A DNA stretch of 5,813 nucleotides from Methanosarcinales archaeon (GTDB taxonomy: Archaea; Halobacteriota; Syntropharchaeia; Alkanophagales; Methanospirareceae). The stretch is taken from contig DAOUYX010000107.1 of assembly GCA_030665925.1 (NCBI GenBank), forward strand, positions 1 to 5,813. Reading direction: 5' to 3'. Below, piece by piece: positions 1 to 5,813 of this stretch (position 1 is its first letter; every line of letters starts with the position of its first letter). The notes beneath the pieces are model-generated. The model searched no databases. It worked only from the letters and a program-made list of their open reading frames with translations, and had not been told where the DNA came from. The translations under genes were made by a program, and so were the position numbers.

Positions 1-21
1 TTCTTGGATTGATGATTTTTA

Positions 22-1407
22 ATGAATGGTGAATATACTATCAATAGAATCATGAAGAAGGTGGTCGTTATCGGGATGGGATATGTGGGCATACCGGCAG
101 CCGCGCTATTTGCCGATCTCGAGGGCTTTAACGTGGTGGGACTCCAAAGACGGTCACAGCGCTCTGGCTGGAAGATAGACCTGCTCAATAACGGAAAGAA
201 TCCTATTGGCGGCGAAGAGCCGGGATTATCAGAATTAATCGCAAAAGTGGTAGAAAAAGGAACCTTTAGAGTTACAGACGATTTTTCCGAATGTAAAGAT
301 GCCGATGCTATTTTAATCGACGTTCAAACTCCCACCGACGACGAGGGAGTACCACATTACGAGTCTCTAAGAGAAGTAAGTAGACAGGTAGGCAAACACA
401 TGAAAAAAGGAGCGCTGGTGGTTATTGAATCTACGGTCGCTCCGGGTACCACCACCAATATCGTGCAGCCGCTTTTAGAAGAGGAATCAGGGTTAGTGGC
501 TGGTAGAGATTTCTCGTTGGTCTTCTCGTATGAACGTGTAATGGTGGGGCGGCTCATTAAAAATATCGTTCATCTGCCGAGGATTGTAGGCGGGATAGAC
601 GAAGAGAGCACTCGCCGTGGGGTTGATCTGTATAAGCATATTGTGAAAGAACAGATTTATCCTACGGATTCGCTCACTGCGGAACTGGCTAAAGTGGTGG
701 AGAATACGTATCGTGACGTCAACATCGCGTTTGCAAACGAGGTAGCGCTCATCTGCGAAAGCCTTGGGGTTGATGCTTTTAAAGTGCGGGAGTTGGTTAA
801 TACACTGCCAAATGATCCGTCAAATCCTGCATCTAATCCTGTAAGGGACATGCACTTCCCTGGTGCGGGTGTCGGCGGGCATTGCCTCCCCAAGGACCCC
901 TGGCTGTTGAAGTACGGAGTTGACACGTACGGTAAATTCAAGGTTGAACCGAATGTCATTGTCAAGAGCAGAGAATTAAACTTGTGGATGCCAACGCACA
1001 TGGCGGACCTCGTGGAAGAGGGTTTAACCGAAGCCGGGCGGCAATTGGAGGGCGCGAAGATAGCTATTTTGGGCGTTGCTTTTCTGGAGAATTCCGACGA
1101 TACGAGGAACACCCCGTCGAAACCGCTGTATGAACTATTAATGAAAAAAGGCGCTAAGCCCGTACTTCATGACCCCTACGTAAGAGATTTTGATGTGCCC
1201 TTCACCGAAGATCTCAACGCAGTTATCGAAGGAGCCGATGCCATCGCTTTAGTCACCAGGCATAAAGAATATTTGAATCTCAATCTGAATCCGATAAAAA
1301 CGCAAATGCGCACTCCCGTGCTGGTAGACGGAAGGAACATGTATAAAAAAGAGGTTTGCGAAAAAGCCGGTTTTATTTACAAGGGCGTTGGAAAACAACA
1401 CTCATAA
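22..1407 (+). CDS. UDP-N-acetyl-hexosamine 6-dehydrogenase (WbpA/WecC-type nucleotide sugar dehydrogenase)
   Basis: This cytoplasmic enzyme would oxidise C6 of a UDP-sugar to the uronic acid in two NAD-dependent steps. From the first ATG it has 461 residues. A Rossmann nucleotide-binding loop (GMGYVG, residues 18-23) opens the protein. Next come EST-APGTT (136-144), a Lys-Asn pair in the LAKVVENTYRD segment (K224, N228), the catalytic cysteine in GGHCLPKDP (C288) and the C-terminal DDTRNTP motif (R362). All three family domains are present and the length is normal. An in-frame TGA at 10-15 limits the start to ATG 22 or ATG 52. ATG 52 (451 aa) places the Rossmann strand right after the start, as in most relatives, but neither start has a convincing ribosome binding site. 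One oddity is that the usual ERxxPG reads ERVMVG (V175 for Pro). The neighbouring 3-dehydrogenase, aminotransferase and acetyltransferase favour a WbpA-like role on UDP-GlcNAc. UDP-ManNAc (WecC-like) cannot be excluded. Confidence 0.93.
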   Translation: MNGEYTINRIMKKVVVIGMGYVGIPAAALFADLEGFNVVGLQRRSQRSGWKIDLLNNGKNPIGGEEPGLSELIAKVVEKGTFRVTDDFSECKDADAILIDVQTPTDDEGVPHYESLREVSRQVGKHMKKGALVVIESTVAPGTTTNIVQPLLEEESGLVAGRDFSLVFSYERVMVGRLIKNIVHLPRIVGGIDEESTRRGVDLYKHIVKEQIYPTDSLTAELAKVVENTYRDVNIAFANEVALICESLGVDAFKVRELVNTLPNDPSNPASNPVRDMHFPGAGVGGHCLPKDPWLLKYGVDTYGKFKVEPNVIVKSRELNLWMPTHMADLVEEGLTEAGRQLEGAKIAILGVAFLENSDDTRNTPSKPLYELLMKKGAKPVLHDPYVRDFDVPFTEDLNAVIEGADAIALVTRHKEYLNLNLNPIKTQMRTPVLVDGRNMYKKEVCEKAGFIYKGVGKQHS

Positions 1408-1426
1408 CCTGTATTTAACCTTCAAC

Positions 1427-2011
1427 TCATTCAATTACGTTCTCGTAGGTCTCACGATCTATTTCTACTTCCTTCCCACAGCGAGGGCATTTTAAGATAA
1501 CTTTCTCGCTGTCCTTTTCCTTGTCCTGGAGTTTCCTACCACAACGGCATACAAACCCTTTGAGGCGGGCAGGATTCCCAAAAACGAACCCATAATCGGG
1601 AATATCTTTTGTGACAACTGCTCCTGCGCCGATCATCGCATATTCTCCTATCCTCACACCACAGACAATTGTCGAGTTCGCACCGATGCTCGCACCCTTT
1701 CTTACCACGGTCGGAATTATCTTATCCTCACCCCAGCTAAACGCTCTGGGATACAAATCATTCGTAAACGTTACAGCGGGGCCAATCAGAACGTCATTCT
1801 CTATTTTTACACCTTTATAAACGGAGACAAAATTCTGGATTTTTACGCCGTTTCCTATCTCCACCGCCTCATCTATATACGCGCTCTTCCCTACAACGCA
1901 ATTTTTACCTATCTTTGCCTTCTCTCTTACATGCGCAAAATGCCATATCTTTGTTCCATCTCCTATAACCTCGCTTTCTACAACTGCCGTAGGATGTTTA
2001 AAGTACGCCAT
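1427..2011 (-). CDS. UDP-sugar 3-N-acetyltransferase, left-handed beta-helix (WbpD-like)
   Basis: This would transfer acetyl from acetyl-CoA to the 3-amino group of a UDP-2-acetamido-3-amino uronic acid, the last step to the diacetamido sugar. The 194 residues are mostly hexapeptide repeats of the LbH fold, with [IV]GxxxxI-type turns from about residue 15 to 137. They are interrupted near 82-93 by the TFTNDLYPRAFSW loop, which is typical of WbpD/WlbB relatives and carries Asn84, expected near the sugar. The GNPARL motif (145-150) ends the helix. The last 40 residues carry C155-x-C157 and C175-xx-C178, a zinc-ribbon-like tail that I believe is shared by many relatives. A strong GAGGAGA ribosome binding site lies six bases before the ATG. 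The start overlaps the end of the upstream oxidoreductase gene by 14 bases, so the two are surely co-transcribed. It ends 19 bases from the convergent dehydrogenase gene. Confidence 0.93.
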   Translation of the reverse strand: MAYFKHPTAVVESEVIGDGTKIWHFAHVREKAKIGKNCVVGKSAYIDEAVEIGNGVKIQNFVSVYKGVKIENDVLIGPAVTFTNDLYPRAFSWGEDKIIPTVVRKGASIGANSTIVCGVRIGEYAMIGAGAVVTKDIPDYGFVFGNPARLKGFVCRCGRKLQDKEKDSEKVILKCPRCGKEVEIDRETYENVIE

Positions 2012-2906
2012 TCTTTATCTCCTCACATATTCTCAAATTGTTTAACGCTTGCAATGGCGTAATGGTAAATCCCTCATCATTTTTCACGCACCTGATAAAA
2101 GCTTTCAATTCCTCCTTTAATGGTTCCACCTTATTCACCAAGACTTTTTCAATAATGTTCTCCTGCGTATATCGCTCGTTTTCGATCCCGTATCTTCCGG
2201 GTTTCCTATACACATATATCTCCTGATTCATGAAATCGCCTTCAATCGTGAATTCCTCCTCTTCTATATATATCGTCCTGATTTTCTTCGACGATTTTCT
2301 GCTTGCAGACAATGACACAATGGAACTCCCGAATTCAATCAAAGCTGTGCATAAGTCGTTGTTTCCAGCAGCATGTATCTCGTAAGAACCGTCAAATAAA
2401 ACGTTGAATACAATATCAATGTCGTGTATCATCAAATCTTCTACGATAGAACTATCCGTTATTCTTGTGGATGTGGGATTGTGCCTGCTTATCTCAACGT
2501 ATAGCGGGTTTCTTATTATCCGTTCGATCTCCCGTACAATCGGATTAAACCGCTCAATATGTCCAACGCCAACAATTAAACTCCTGTCTTTTAATAAATT
2601 TAGCAATTCCTCACCCTCCGCCACGGTTAGGGTAATCGGCTTTTCTATTAAACTGTGAACATCGTTTTCAATCACGCTTTTAGCAACCTCAAGATGATAT
2701 CGCGTTGGAACACAAATGCTCACCGCATCAACCTGTCTCAAAAGCTCTTCTTGAGAATTGCAAACGGTGACATCATACCCCTTCAATATTTTCGTCTTCT
2801 GTCTATCAACGTCAAAAGCATAGACCTCTTCAATCTCCTTAAGCTCTGAATATATCCTGACATGGTTCCTCCCCATAGTCCCAGTGCCAATAACGCCGAC
2901 TTCCAT
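1998..2906 (-). CDS. Gfo/Idh/MocA oxidoreductase, probable UDP-GlcNAc(A) 3-dehydrogenase (WbpB/GnnA-like)
   Basis: This would oxidise the C3 hydroxyl of a UDP-GlcNAc-type sugar with NAD to give the 3-keto substrate of the neighbouring aminotransferase. The 302-residue protein starts with a Rossmann fold (MEVGVIGTGTMGRNH; glycines 7, 9 and 12). It then has the EKP motif (K89), a GHIERFNP segment (115-122) and IHDIDIV (160-166, H161), which together are the usual substrate-binding and catalytic positions of the family. ATG 2906 is chosen because the Rossmann strand begins at once. A GTG at 2927 with an AAAGGAAAG stretch before it is an alternative that adds seven residues. The much longer open frame to 3095 only runs antisense-like through the aminotransferase end in another frame. 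The 3' end overlaps the acetyltransferase start. Whether it acts before or after C6 oxidation cannot be told from sequence. Confidence 0.9.
   Translation of the reverse strand: MEVGVIGTGTMGRNHVRIYSELKEIEEVYAFDVDRQKTKILKGYDVTVCNSQEELLRQVDAVSICVPTRYHLEVAKSVIENDVHSLIEKPITLTVAEGEELLNLLKDRSLIVGVGHIERFNPIVREIERIIRNPLYVEISRHNPTSTRITDSSIVEDLMIHDIDIVFNVLFDGSYEIHAAGNNDLCTALIEFGSSIVSLSASRKSSKKIRTIYIEEEEFTIEGDFMNQEIYVYRKPGRYGIENERYTQENIIEKVLVNKVEPLKEELKAFIRCVKNDEGFTITPLQALNNLRICEEIKNGVL
2018..2024 (-). promoter_or_regulatory. Ribosome binding site of the acetyltransferase
   Basis: On the minus strand this reads GAGGAGA and lies six bases before the ATG at 2011. It is inside the last codons of the upstream oxidoreductase, which suggests translational coupling. 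It fixes the acetyltransferase start. Confidence 0.75.
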
Positions 2907-2944
2907 CTTATTTGTCTCTTTGGTCACACTTTCCTTTTCAATTG

Positions 2945-2952
2945 TATATAAA
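2945..2952 (-). promoter_or_regulatory. Candidate archaeal TATA box internal to the cluster
   Basis: The minus strand reads TTTATATA, a close match to the archaeal TATA consensus, in an AT-rich gap between the aminotransferase stop (2969) and the oxidoreductase start (2906). A transcript starting about 25 bases downstream, near 2922-2924, would give a short leader before ATG 2906 and would exclude the GTG at 2927. The upstream BRE is not a clean match. It could give extra expression of the last two genes. No experimental support is available here. Confidence 0.45.
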
Positions 2953-2968
2953 CTATAGTGTTTCTTTG

Positions 2969-4093
2969 CTAAAGCTTTCTTTTTAAAGAAAGGTTTTTTA
3001 TCGTTTCTGAAATATATAACAAATTCTCTTTTGTTAATGCCGGATGAACAGGTAAACTTAAAATCTTTTTGGATAACGCTGTAGCGATAGGACACTGGAC
3101 GTTTTCATCTGTATAGCCCATTCGCTGATACTGATACAACGGTTGTTTATGTATTGGTAGTGGATAGTGAATGGCACACCCAATACCATTATTTTTTAGA
3201 TATTCCATAAACGCATCCCTTGACATTGGAAATCCTTCCTCTTCCTCAATTGTAACCGCATACTGATGGTAAACGTGTCTAACCTCTTTTTTCTTATAAG
3301 GGACAGTGAGTCCGGCTACCTTTAAGTGTTCATTAAAGTATTCAGCATGGTTAACTCTTTTTTCGTTAAAATCATCCAGTTTCTTTAGCTGTGCAACGCC
3401 AATTGCAGCCTGTATATTGGTCATTCGATAATTGTAGCCCAACCGCGAGTGGAGATACTTTTGGCTTTCACCATGACTTCTCAGCAATCTGCATAAGTTC
3501 GCTATTTCGTCGCTGTTAGTCGTTATCATCCCTCCTTCTCCCGTAGTCATGTTTTTTGTTGCATAGAACGAGAAGCAGCCAGCAATTCCAAACTTTCCGA
3601 CTTTCTTGCCTTTATATTCGGCACCATGTGCTTGTGCACAATCTTCAATTAAATACAAGTTGCAATCCTCGCATATTTCCTGTATCTCTTTCACATCAAA
3701 CGGATGACCAAACAGGTGCACGCCTATAATCGCTTTTGTTCGTTCGCTTATTTTCTCTAAGATCTCTTTGGGATTGATATTGAAAGTTCTCTCATCCACA
3801 TCTGCAAAAACCGGTTTTGCTCCCTGGAACAGAACGGCATTTGCCGTGGATATGAAAGTAAAGGACGGAACAATGACTTCATCTCCCGGTTTTATGCCTA
3901 TTGCCTTGAGAGCGATATCCAAAGAGATTGTGCCATTGCTCACTGCTATCGCATTTTGCACGTCAACATAATCCGCAAAAGCGGTTTCAAATTCTTCAAC
4001 TACTTTACCCTGTGCCAGCATTCCTGACTTAAGAACTGCTGTAACTGCTTGAATCTCGTCATTGCCTATTATTGGTTTTGTAATTGGAATCAT
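2969..4093 (-). CDS. DegT/DnrJ/EryC1 family sugar aminotransferase (WbpE/GnnB-like)
   Basis: This is a PLP-dependent aminotransferase that would convert a 3-keto UDP-sugar to the 3-amino sugar, using glutamate as usual donor. The 374 residues have the normal family length and order: SNGT (52-55) and PSFTF (76-80) in the cofactor pocket, EDCAQAHGA (150-158) with the ring-nitrogen Asp151, SFYATKNMTTGEGGM (175-189) with the PLP-binding Lys180, and the NYRMTNIQAAIG helix start (221-232). HYPLPIHKQP (309-318) follows near the C-terminus. ATG 4093 is chosen over the in-frame GTG at 4105 because GGGGTGG lies eight bases before it and the small upstream ORF ends in an ATGA overlap. It sits between the small ORF and the 3-dehydrogenase, which supports action at C3. 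Relatives with the same motifs also act at C4 (perosamine-type), so the exact substrate is inferred from context. Confidence 0.93.
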   Translation of the reverse strand: MIPITKPIIGNDEIQAVTAVLKSGMLAQGKVVEEFETAFADYVDVQNAIAVSNGTISLDIALKAIGIKPGDEVIVPSFTFISTANAVLFQGAKPVFADVDERTFNINPKEILEKISERTKAIIGVHLFGHPFDVKEIQEICEDCNLYLIEDCAQAHGAEYKGKKVGKFGIAGCFSFYATKNMTTGEGGMITTNSDEIANLCRLLRSHGESQKYLHSRLGYNYRMTNIQAAIGVAQLKKLDDFNEKRVNHAEYFNEHLKVAGLTVPYKKKEVRHVYHQYAVTIEEEEGFPMSRDAFMEYLKNNGIGCAIHYPLPIHKQPLYQYQRMGYTDENVQCPIATALSKKILSLPVHPALTKENLLYISETIKNLSLKRKL

Positions 4094-4312
4094 TGCTCGT
4101 GCCACCCCTTATATCTTAGGATATCTTCTATCAACCTTCCTTCCTCGCCTATCGAATACTCCATCTCGTACATCGCCCTTTTTGAGTGAAAAGCCCTTAT
4201 GCGTTGCACCCACGAGCCAGTAATATTCTTCAGGTAAGAACTTTGGTTTCTGTGTTTCCCATTTTGGCAACAATTTCCCACCTGCTGCAATCGCTTCTTT
4301 CTCTTCATACAT
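4090..4312 (-). CDS. Small hypothetical protein, probably broken by a one-base frameshift
   Basis: I do not recognise this protein. The reading frame from ATG 4312 looks coding for its first half (MYEEKEAIAAGG..., LPEEYYWLVGATHKGFSL) but then turns into an arginine-rich tail ending at 4109. The frame one base over gives a natural second half (AMYEMEYSIGEEGRLIEDILRYKGWHEQ) and stops at 4090 in an ATGA overlap with the aminotransferase start. Removing one base in the run at 4176-4183 (AAAAAGGG on the minus strand) joins them into a 73-residue, charged, soluble-looking protein with no signal or membrane segment. Its start overlaps the ATPase stop by eight bases, so it is coupled to that gene. 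A separate 72-codon frame from 4308 is less likely, since its N-terminal half (NCCQNGKHRNQSS) does not look protein-like. Sequencing error, true mutation and recoding are all open. Confidence 0.4.
4102..4108 (-). promoter_or_regulatory. Ribosome binding site of the aminotransferase
   Basis: The minus strand reads GGGGTGG, containing the GGTG core complementary to the archaeal 16S tail, with eight bases to ATG 4093. It overlaps the alternative GTG codon at 4105, which is therefore more likely part of the site than a start. Confidence 0.6.
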
Positions 4313-5456
4313 CCACCCTATCTCTTAGCCATCTTTCAAACACGGGATCTTCTATCACATAATAACCTTTTTCCTTCTTCAAAACATATCCTTTCTCCTC
4401 GAGATACTTCAAAAACCGATTGACATTCGAGACCTTATCCCCCACCGAGTTCGTTATCTCCTTTGGCGTATGGCATCCCTTTGCGATGTTTATCACAATC
4501 AACCGCTCCTTAGAACTCAAATTCTCAAATTCCTCTTTGAATAAAATATCGCCTTCTTCACGCAGAAATTCTTCTTCTATCTCTTTAATTCCTTCTACTG
4601 TTACTTCTCCCCTTCTTTCAAGCATTTTACCAATGAACTGTATGTAAAAAGGTATTCCCGTGGAGAATTTGTGGATTTCGGCTATCCCTTCTTCCGGAAT
4701 ATCAAGAATGGAACTCGATAATAGCTCTTTGGTATATTCTCGCTCAAAAGGTTTGACTTCTTTTATGATTAATTGCCTGTAAAAAGGGGATGTTGATGAG
4801 AGAACCGCGAGATTCATTGTGCTTCTTATCGAGCCTGAGATACAAAGCGTTGTTCTCTCCCAATTCTCAAATATTGACCTGATTTTTCTTATCACCGCTT
4901 CGCCCACTTTACTGTTATTGCTCCTCAATTCGGAAATCGAAGGGAATTCATCTATCATCAGCACGCATTTCGTATCTGTGTTCTTTGCAAGTTTCTCCGG
5001 AAGAGAGAAAGTGTTTTCAACGAGCAAATTTTTGTCCATGTCCTCCTTCAATGATATAAGAAACTCCAGTTCGTCATAAACAATCTTTAACTCCGAGCGG
5101 TCGAGAATTTTTCGCAGCACCGCGAACGGCGTTTGAATCAACTCCCTCGCTCTATATCTCAATCCGAGAAGAGGTCTGTATGCGTCTATAATTTCCATGT
5201 CAAGTTTCTGACAGAACTCGACCAAGCTGAACTCAATCAAATCCCAGACAGAGAAATAAACGGAGACAATTTTATGCTCTTCGTGAAGCCTCCTTTGAAC
5301 CTCTTTCAGAATTGATGTCTTTCCTATTCTCCTTTTTCCATAAACCGCATAGCCTGTGGTCGAGTTAATATCTGTCAACTCGGAGAACATCTCTTCCAGC
5401 AGCTCTTGCCTGTCTATGAACCCCTCACCCTTCACAGGTTTTAATGTGAATTGCAT
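4305..5456 (-). CDS. Archaeal ATPase (P-loop, PF01637-type) with C-terminal winged helix
   Basis: This is a cytoplasmic STAND/AAA-like ATPase of unknown partner. In the 383-residue form an N-terminal FIDRQELLEEM segment (13-23) precedes Walker A GKRRIGKTS (40-48). Walker B is VLMIDEFPSI (165-174, D169-E170), followed by a sensor-like LCISGS (204-209). A lid region with GIPFYIQFIGKMLE (267-280) comes next, then a winged-helix domain (about 311-370) ending in the family-typical IEDPVFERWLR. Length and order are those of an intact family member, and the C-terminal DUF234-type extension of some relatives is absent. ATG 5456 is preferred to the in-frame GTG at 5465 because the TATA box at 5488-5494 puts the transcript start near 5465. 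The gene follows the epimerase by 45 bases and its stop overlaps the small ORF. Nothing ties it chemically to sugar synthesis. The family is scattered and often lineage-specific in archaea, so insertion or transfer is likely. Confidence 0.9.
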   Translation of the reverse strand: MQFTLKPVKGEGFIDRQELLEEMFSELTDINSTTGYAVYGKRRIGKTSILKEVQRRLHEEHKIVSVYFSVWDLIEFSLVEFCQKLDMEIIDAYRPLLGLRYRARELIQTPFAVLRKILDRSELKIVYDELEFLISLKEDMDKNLLVENTFSLPEKLAKNTDTKCVLMIDEFPSISELRSNNSKVGEAVIRKIRSIFENWERTTLCISGSIRSTMNLAVLSSTSPFYRQLIIKEVKPFEREYTKELLSSSILDIPEEGIAEIHKFSTGIPFYIQFIGKMLERRGEVTVEGIKEIEEEFLREEGDILFKEEFENLSSKERLIVINIAKGCHTPKEITNSVGDKVSNVNRFLKYLEEKGYVLKKEKGYYVIEDPVFERWLRDRVDV

Positions 5457-5463
5457 TTCAATC

Positions 5464-5477
5464 ACTAATATGTTAGT
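5464..5477. promoter_or_regulatory. Dyad at the expected start of ATPase transcription, possible operator
   Basis: The plus strand reads ACTAATATGTTAGT: perfect five-base arms (ACTAA / TTAGT) around four bases, of which the central AT is also symmetric. It lies between the TATA box and ATG 5456 and covers the expected transcription start. That is a usual place for an archaeal repressor site. The ATPase's own winged helix could in principle bind it. The arms are short and AT-rich, so chance is a real alternative. Confidence 0.3.
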
Positions 5478-5487
5478 AACTTATTTG

Positions 5488-5494
5488 TTATAAA
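5488..5494 (-). promoter_or_regulatory. Candidate archaeal TATA box of the ATPase gene
   Basis: The minus strand reads TTTATAA in the short AT-rich gap after the epimerase stop (5502). A start about 26 bases downstream falls near 5465, giving a leader of roughly nine bases or a nearly leaderless message for ATG 5456. It implies that the ATPase and following genes can be transcribed apart from the epimerase. Confidence 0.5.
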
Positions 5495-5501
5495 GATTCC
5501 G

Positions 5502-5813
5502 TTAATCACGGGCAAGCTTGTGAAGATGCTGATTTTCATCTTTGAAATATTCAATCGTCTCTTTTAAGCCCTTTTCCAGACTATATTCACACTCGTATCC
5601 TAACTTCCCTTTAGCTAAGGATACATCTGCCAGCGAGTGTCTTATATCCCCCTTACGTGTCTTAACATAAACCGGCTTTAAATCATTGCTGATTATACCA
5701 ATTATCTTATAGGCAAGCTCATTGATGCTCAATCTTCTACCGGAAGCTATATTGAAAACCCCCTCTCCTCGTTCAGAAGCTAATATATTCGCATGCACAA
5801 CATCCTTCACGAA
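5502..5813 (-). CDS. NAD-dependent nucleotide-sugar epimerase/dehydratase, C-terminal part (cut by window edge)
   Basis: Only the last 103 residues are present; the gene runs off the right edge and its Rossmann domain and YxxxK active site lie outside. The visible part begins inside the conserved (R)DFVxVxD segment (FVKDVVHANILAS). It continues with the GVFNIASGRRLSINEL substrate-domain motif and ends with GDIRHSLADVSLAKGKLGYE and a final amphipathic helix (LEKGLKETIEYF). This C-terminal pattern is that of extended short-chain SDR enzymes of the GalE/WbpP class, which interconvert UDP-Glc/UDP-Gal or UDP-GlcNAc/UDP-GalNAc at C4. dTDP-glucose dehydratase-like members are less favoured by GDxRHSxAD. 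It belongs to the same sugar locus and is the most upstream visible gene of the leftward series. The exact substrate cannot be told from this fragment. The codon at 5810 is an internal GTG, not a start. Confidence 0.88.
   Translation of the reverse strand, partial: FVKDVVHANILASERGEGVFNIASGRRLSINELAYKIIGIISNDLKPVYVKTRKGDIRHSLADVSLAKGKLGYECEYSLEKGLKETIEYFKDENQHLHKLARD

Noticed and set aside
1..21. End of an upstream gene or a T-rich terminator before the dehydrogenase
   Set aside because: Only 21 bases are available. Stops are present in the dehydrogenase frame, and a run of five T is too little to call a terminator or a preceding gene.
657..1112. 151-codon open frame antisense to the dehydrogenase
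   Set aside because: It lies wholly opposite a well-supported gene and its translation (serine/threonine/proline-rich) shows no domain. It is a shadow frame.
1408..1426. Bidirectional terminator in the convergent gap
   Set aside because: The 19 bases hold neither a hairpin nor a T-run of five or more on either strand.
2907..3095. N-terminal extension of 63 residues on the oxidoreductase
   Set aside because: It is read through the end of the aminotransferase gene in another frame, has no family similarity, and the Rossmann fold starts properly at ATG 2906.
4176..4184. Programmed -1 frameshift site like the dnaX A-AAA-AAG heptamer
   Set aside because: The base before AAA-AAG is C on the minus strand, and the shift needed to join the two halves is +1 (or loss of one base), not -1. 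A simple indel explains it better.
4090..5456. The ATPase and small ORF as a known antiviral defence system
   Set aside because: No nuclease, toxin, reverse transcriptase or other effector domain is visible, and the neighbours are sugar genes. A P-loop ATPase alone does not support the claim.

Overview
The window is a piece of a surface-polysaccharide or glycoprotein-glycan locus, probably from an archaeon. The archaeal reading rests on three signs: TATA-box-like elements of the archaeal type (TTTATATA and TTTATAA) at archaeal spacing before two genes, GGTG-type ribosome binding sites, and an 'archaeal ATPase' (PF01637-type) P-loop protein with a C-terminal winged helix. Base composition is moderate, and the rightward gene looks more GC-rich by eye than the leftward ones. 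A methanogen-like or anaerobic methanotroph-like euryarchaeon is plausible, but I cannot fix the taxon from this window.

Layout. A single rightward gene (22 or 52 to 1407) encodes a UDP-sugar 6-dehydrogenase of the UDP-Glc/GDP-Man dehydrogenase family. It converges, across a 19-base gap, on a leftward series that fills the rest of the window. In order of transcription (right to left) this series is: the C-terminal end of an NAD-dependent epimerase (5813-5502, cut by the window edge); an archaeal AAA-type ATPase (5456-4305) with its own TATA box and a dyad near its expected transcription start; a small unrecognised ORF of about 73 codons that seems to carry a one-base frameshift (4312-4090); a DegT/DnrJ/EryC1 aminotransferase (4093-2969); a Gfo/Idh/MocA oxidoreductase (2906-1998); and a left-handed beta-helix N-acetyltransferase with a C-terminal four-cysteine zinc-ribbon-like tail (2011-1427). 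Genes overlap or nearly abut throughout. No stretch of 300 bases lacks a gene, and I see no tRNA, rRNA, CRISPR array or insertion sequence.

How the genes fit together. The 6-dehydrogenase, 3-dehydrogenase, 3-aminotransferase and 3-N-acetyltransferase match, family by family, the four WbpA/WbpB/WbpE/WbpD steps that convert UDP-GlcNAc to UDP-2,3-diacetamido-2,3-dideoxy-glucuronic acid. Diacetamido-uronic acids of this kind occur in bacterial O-antigens and in N-linked glycans of methanogen archaellins and S-layers. The epimerase would supply another nucleotide sugar. The ATPase and small ORF have no obvious biochemical link to this pathway and look like an insertion between sugar genes. They are the least explained part of the window, and the frameshifted small ORF and the dyad at the ATPase promoter are the observations most worth checking.
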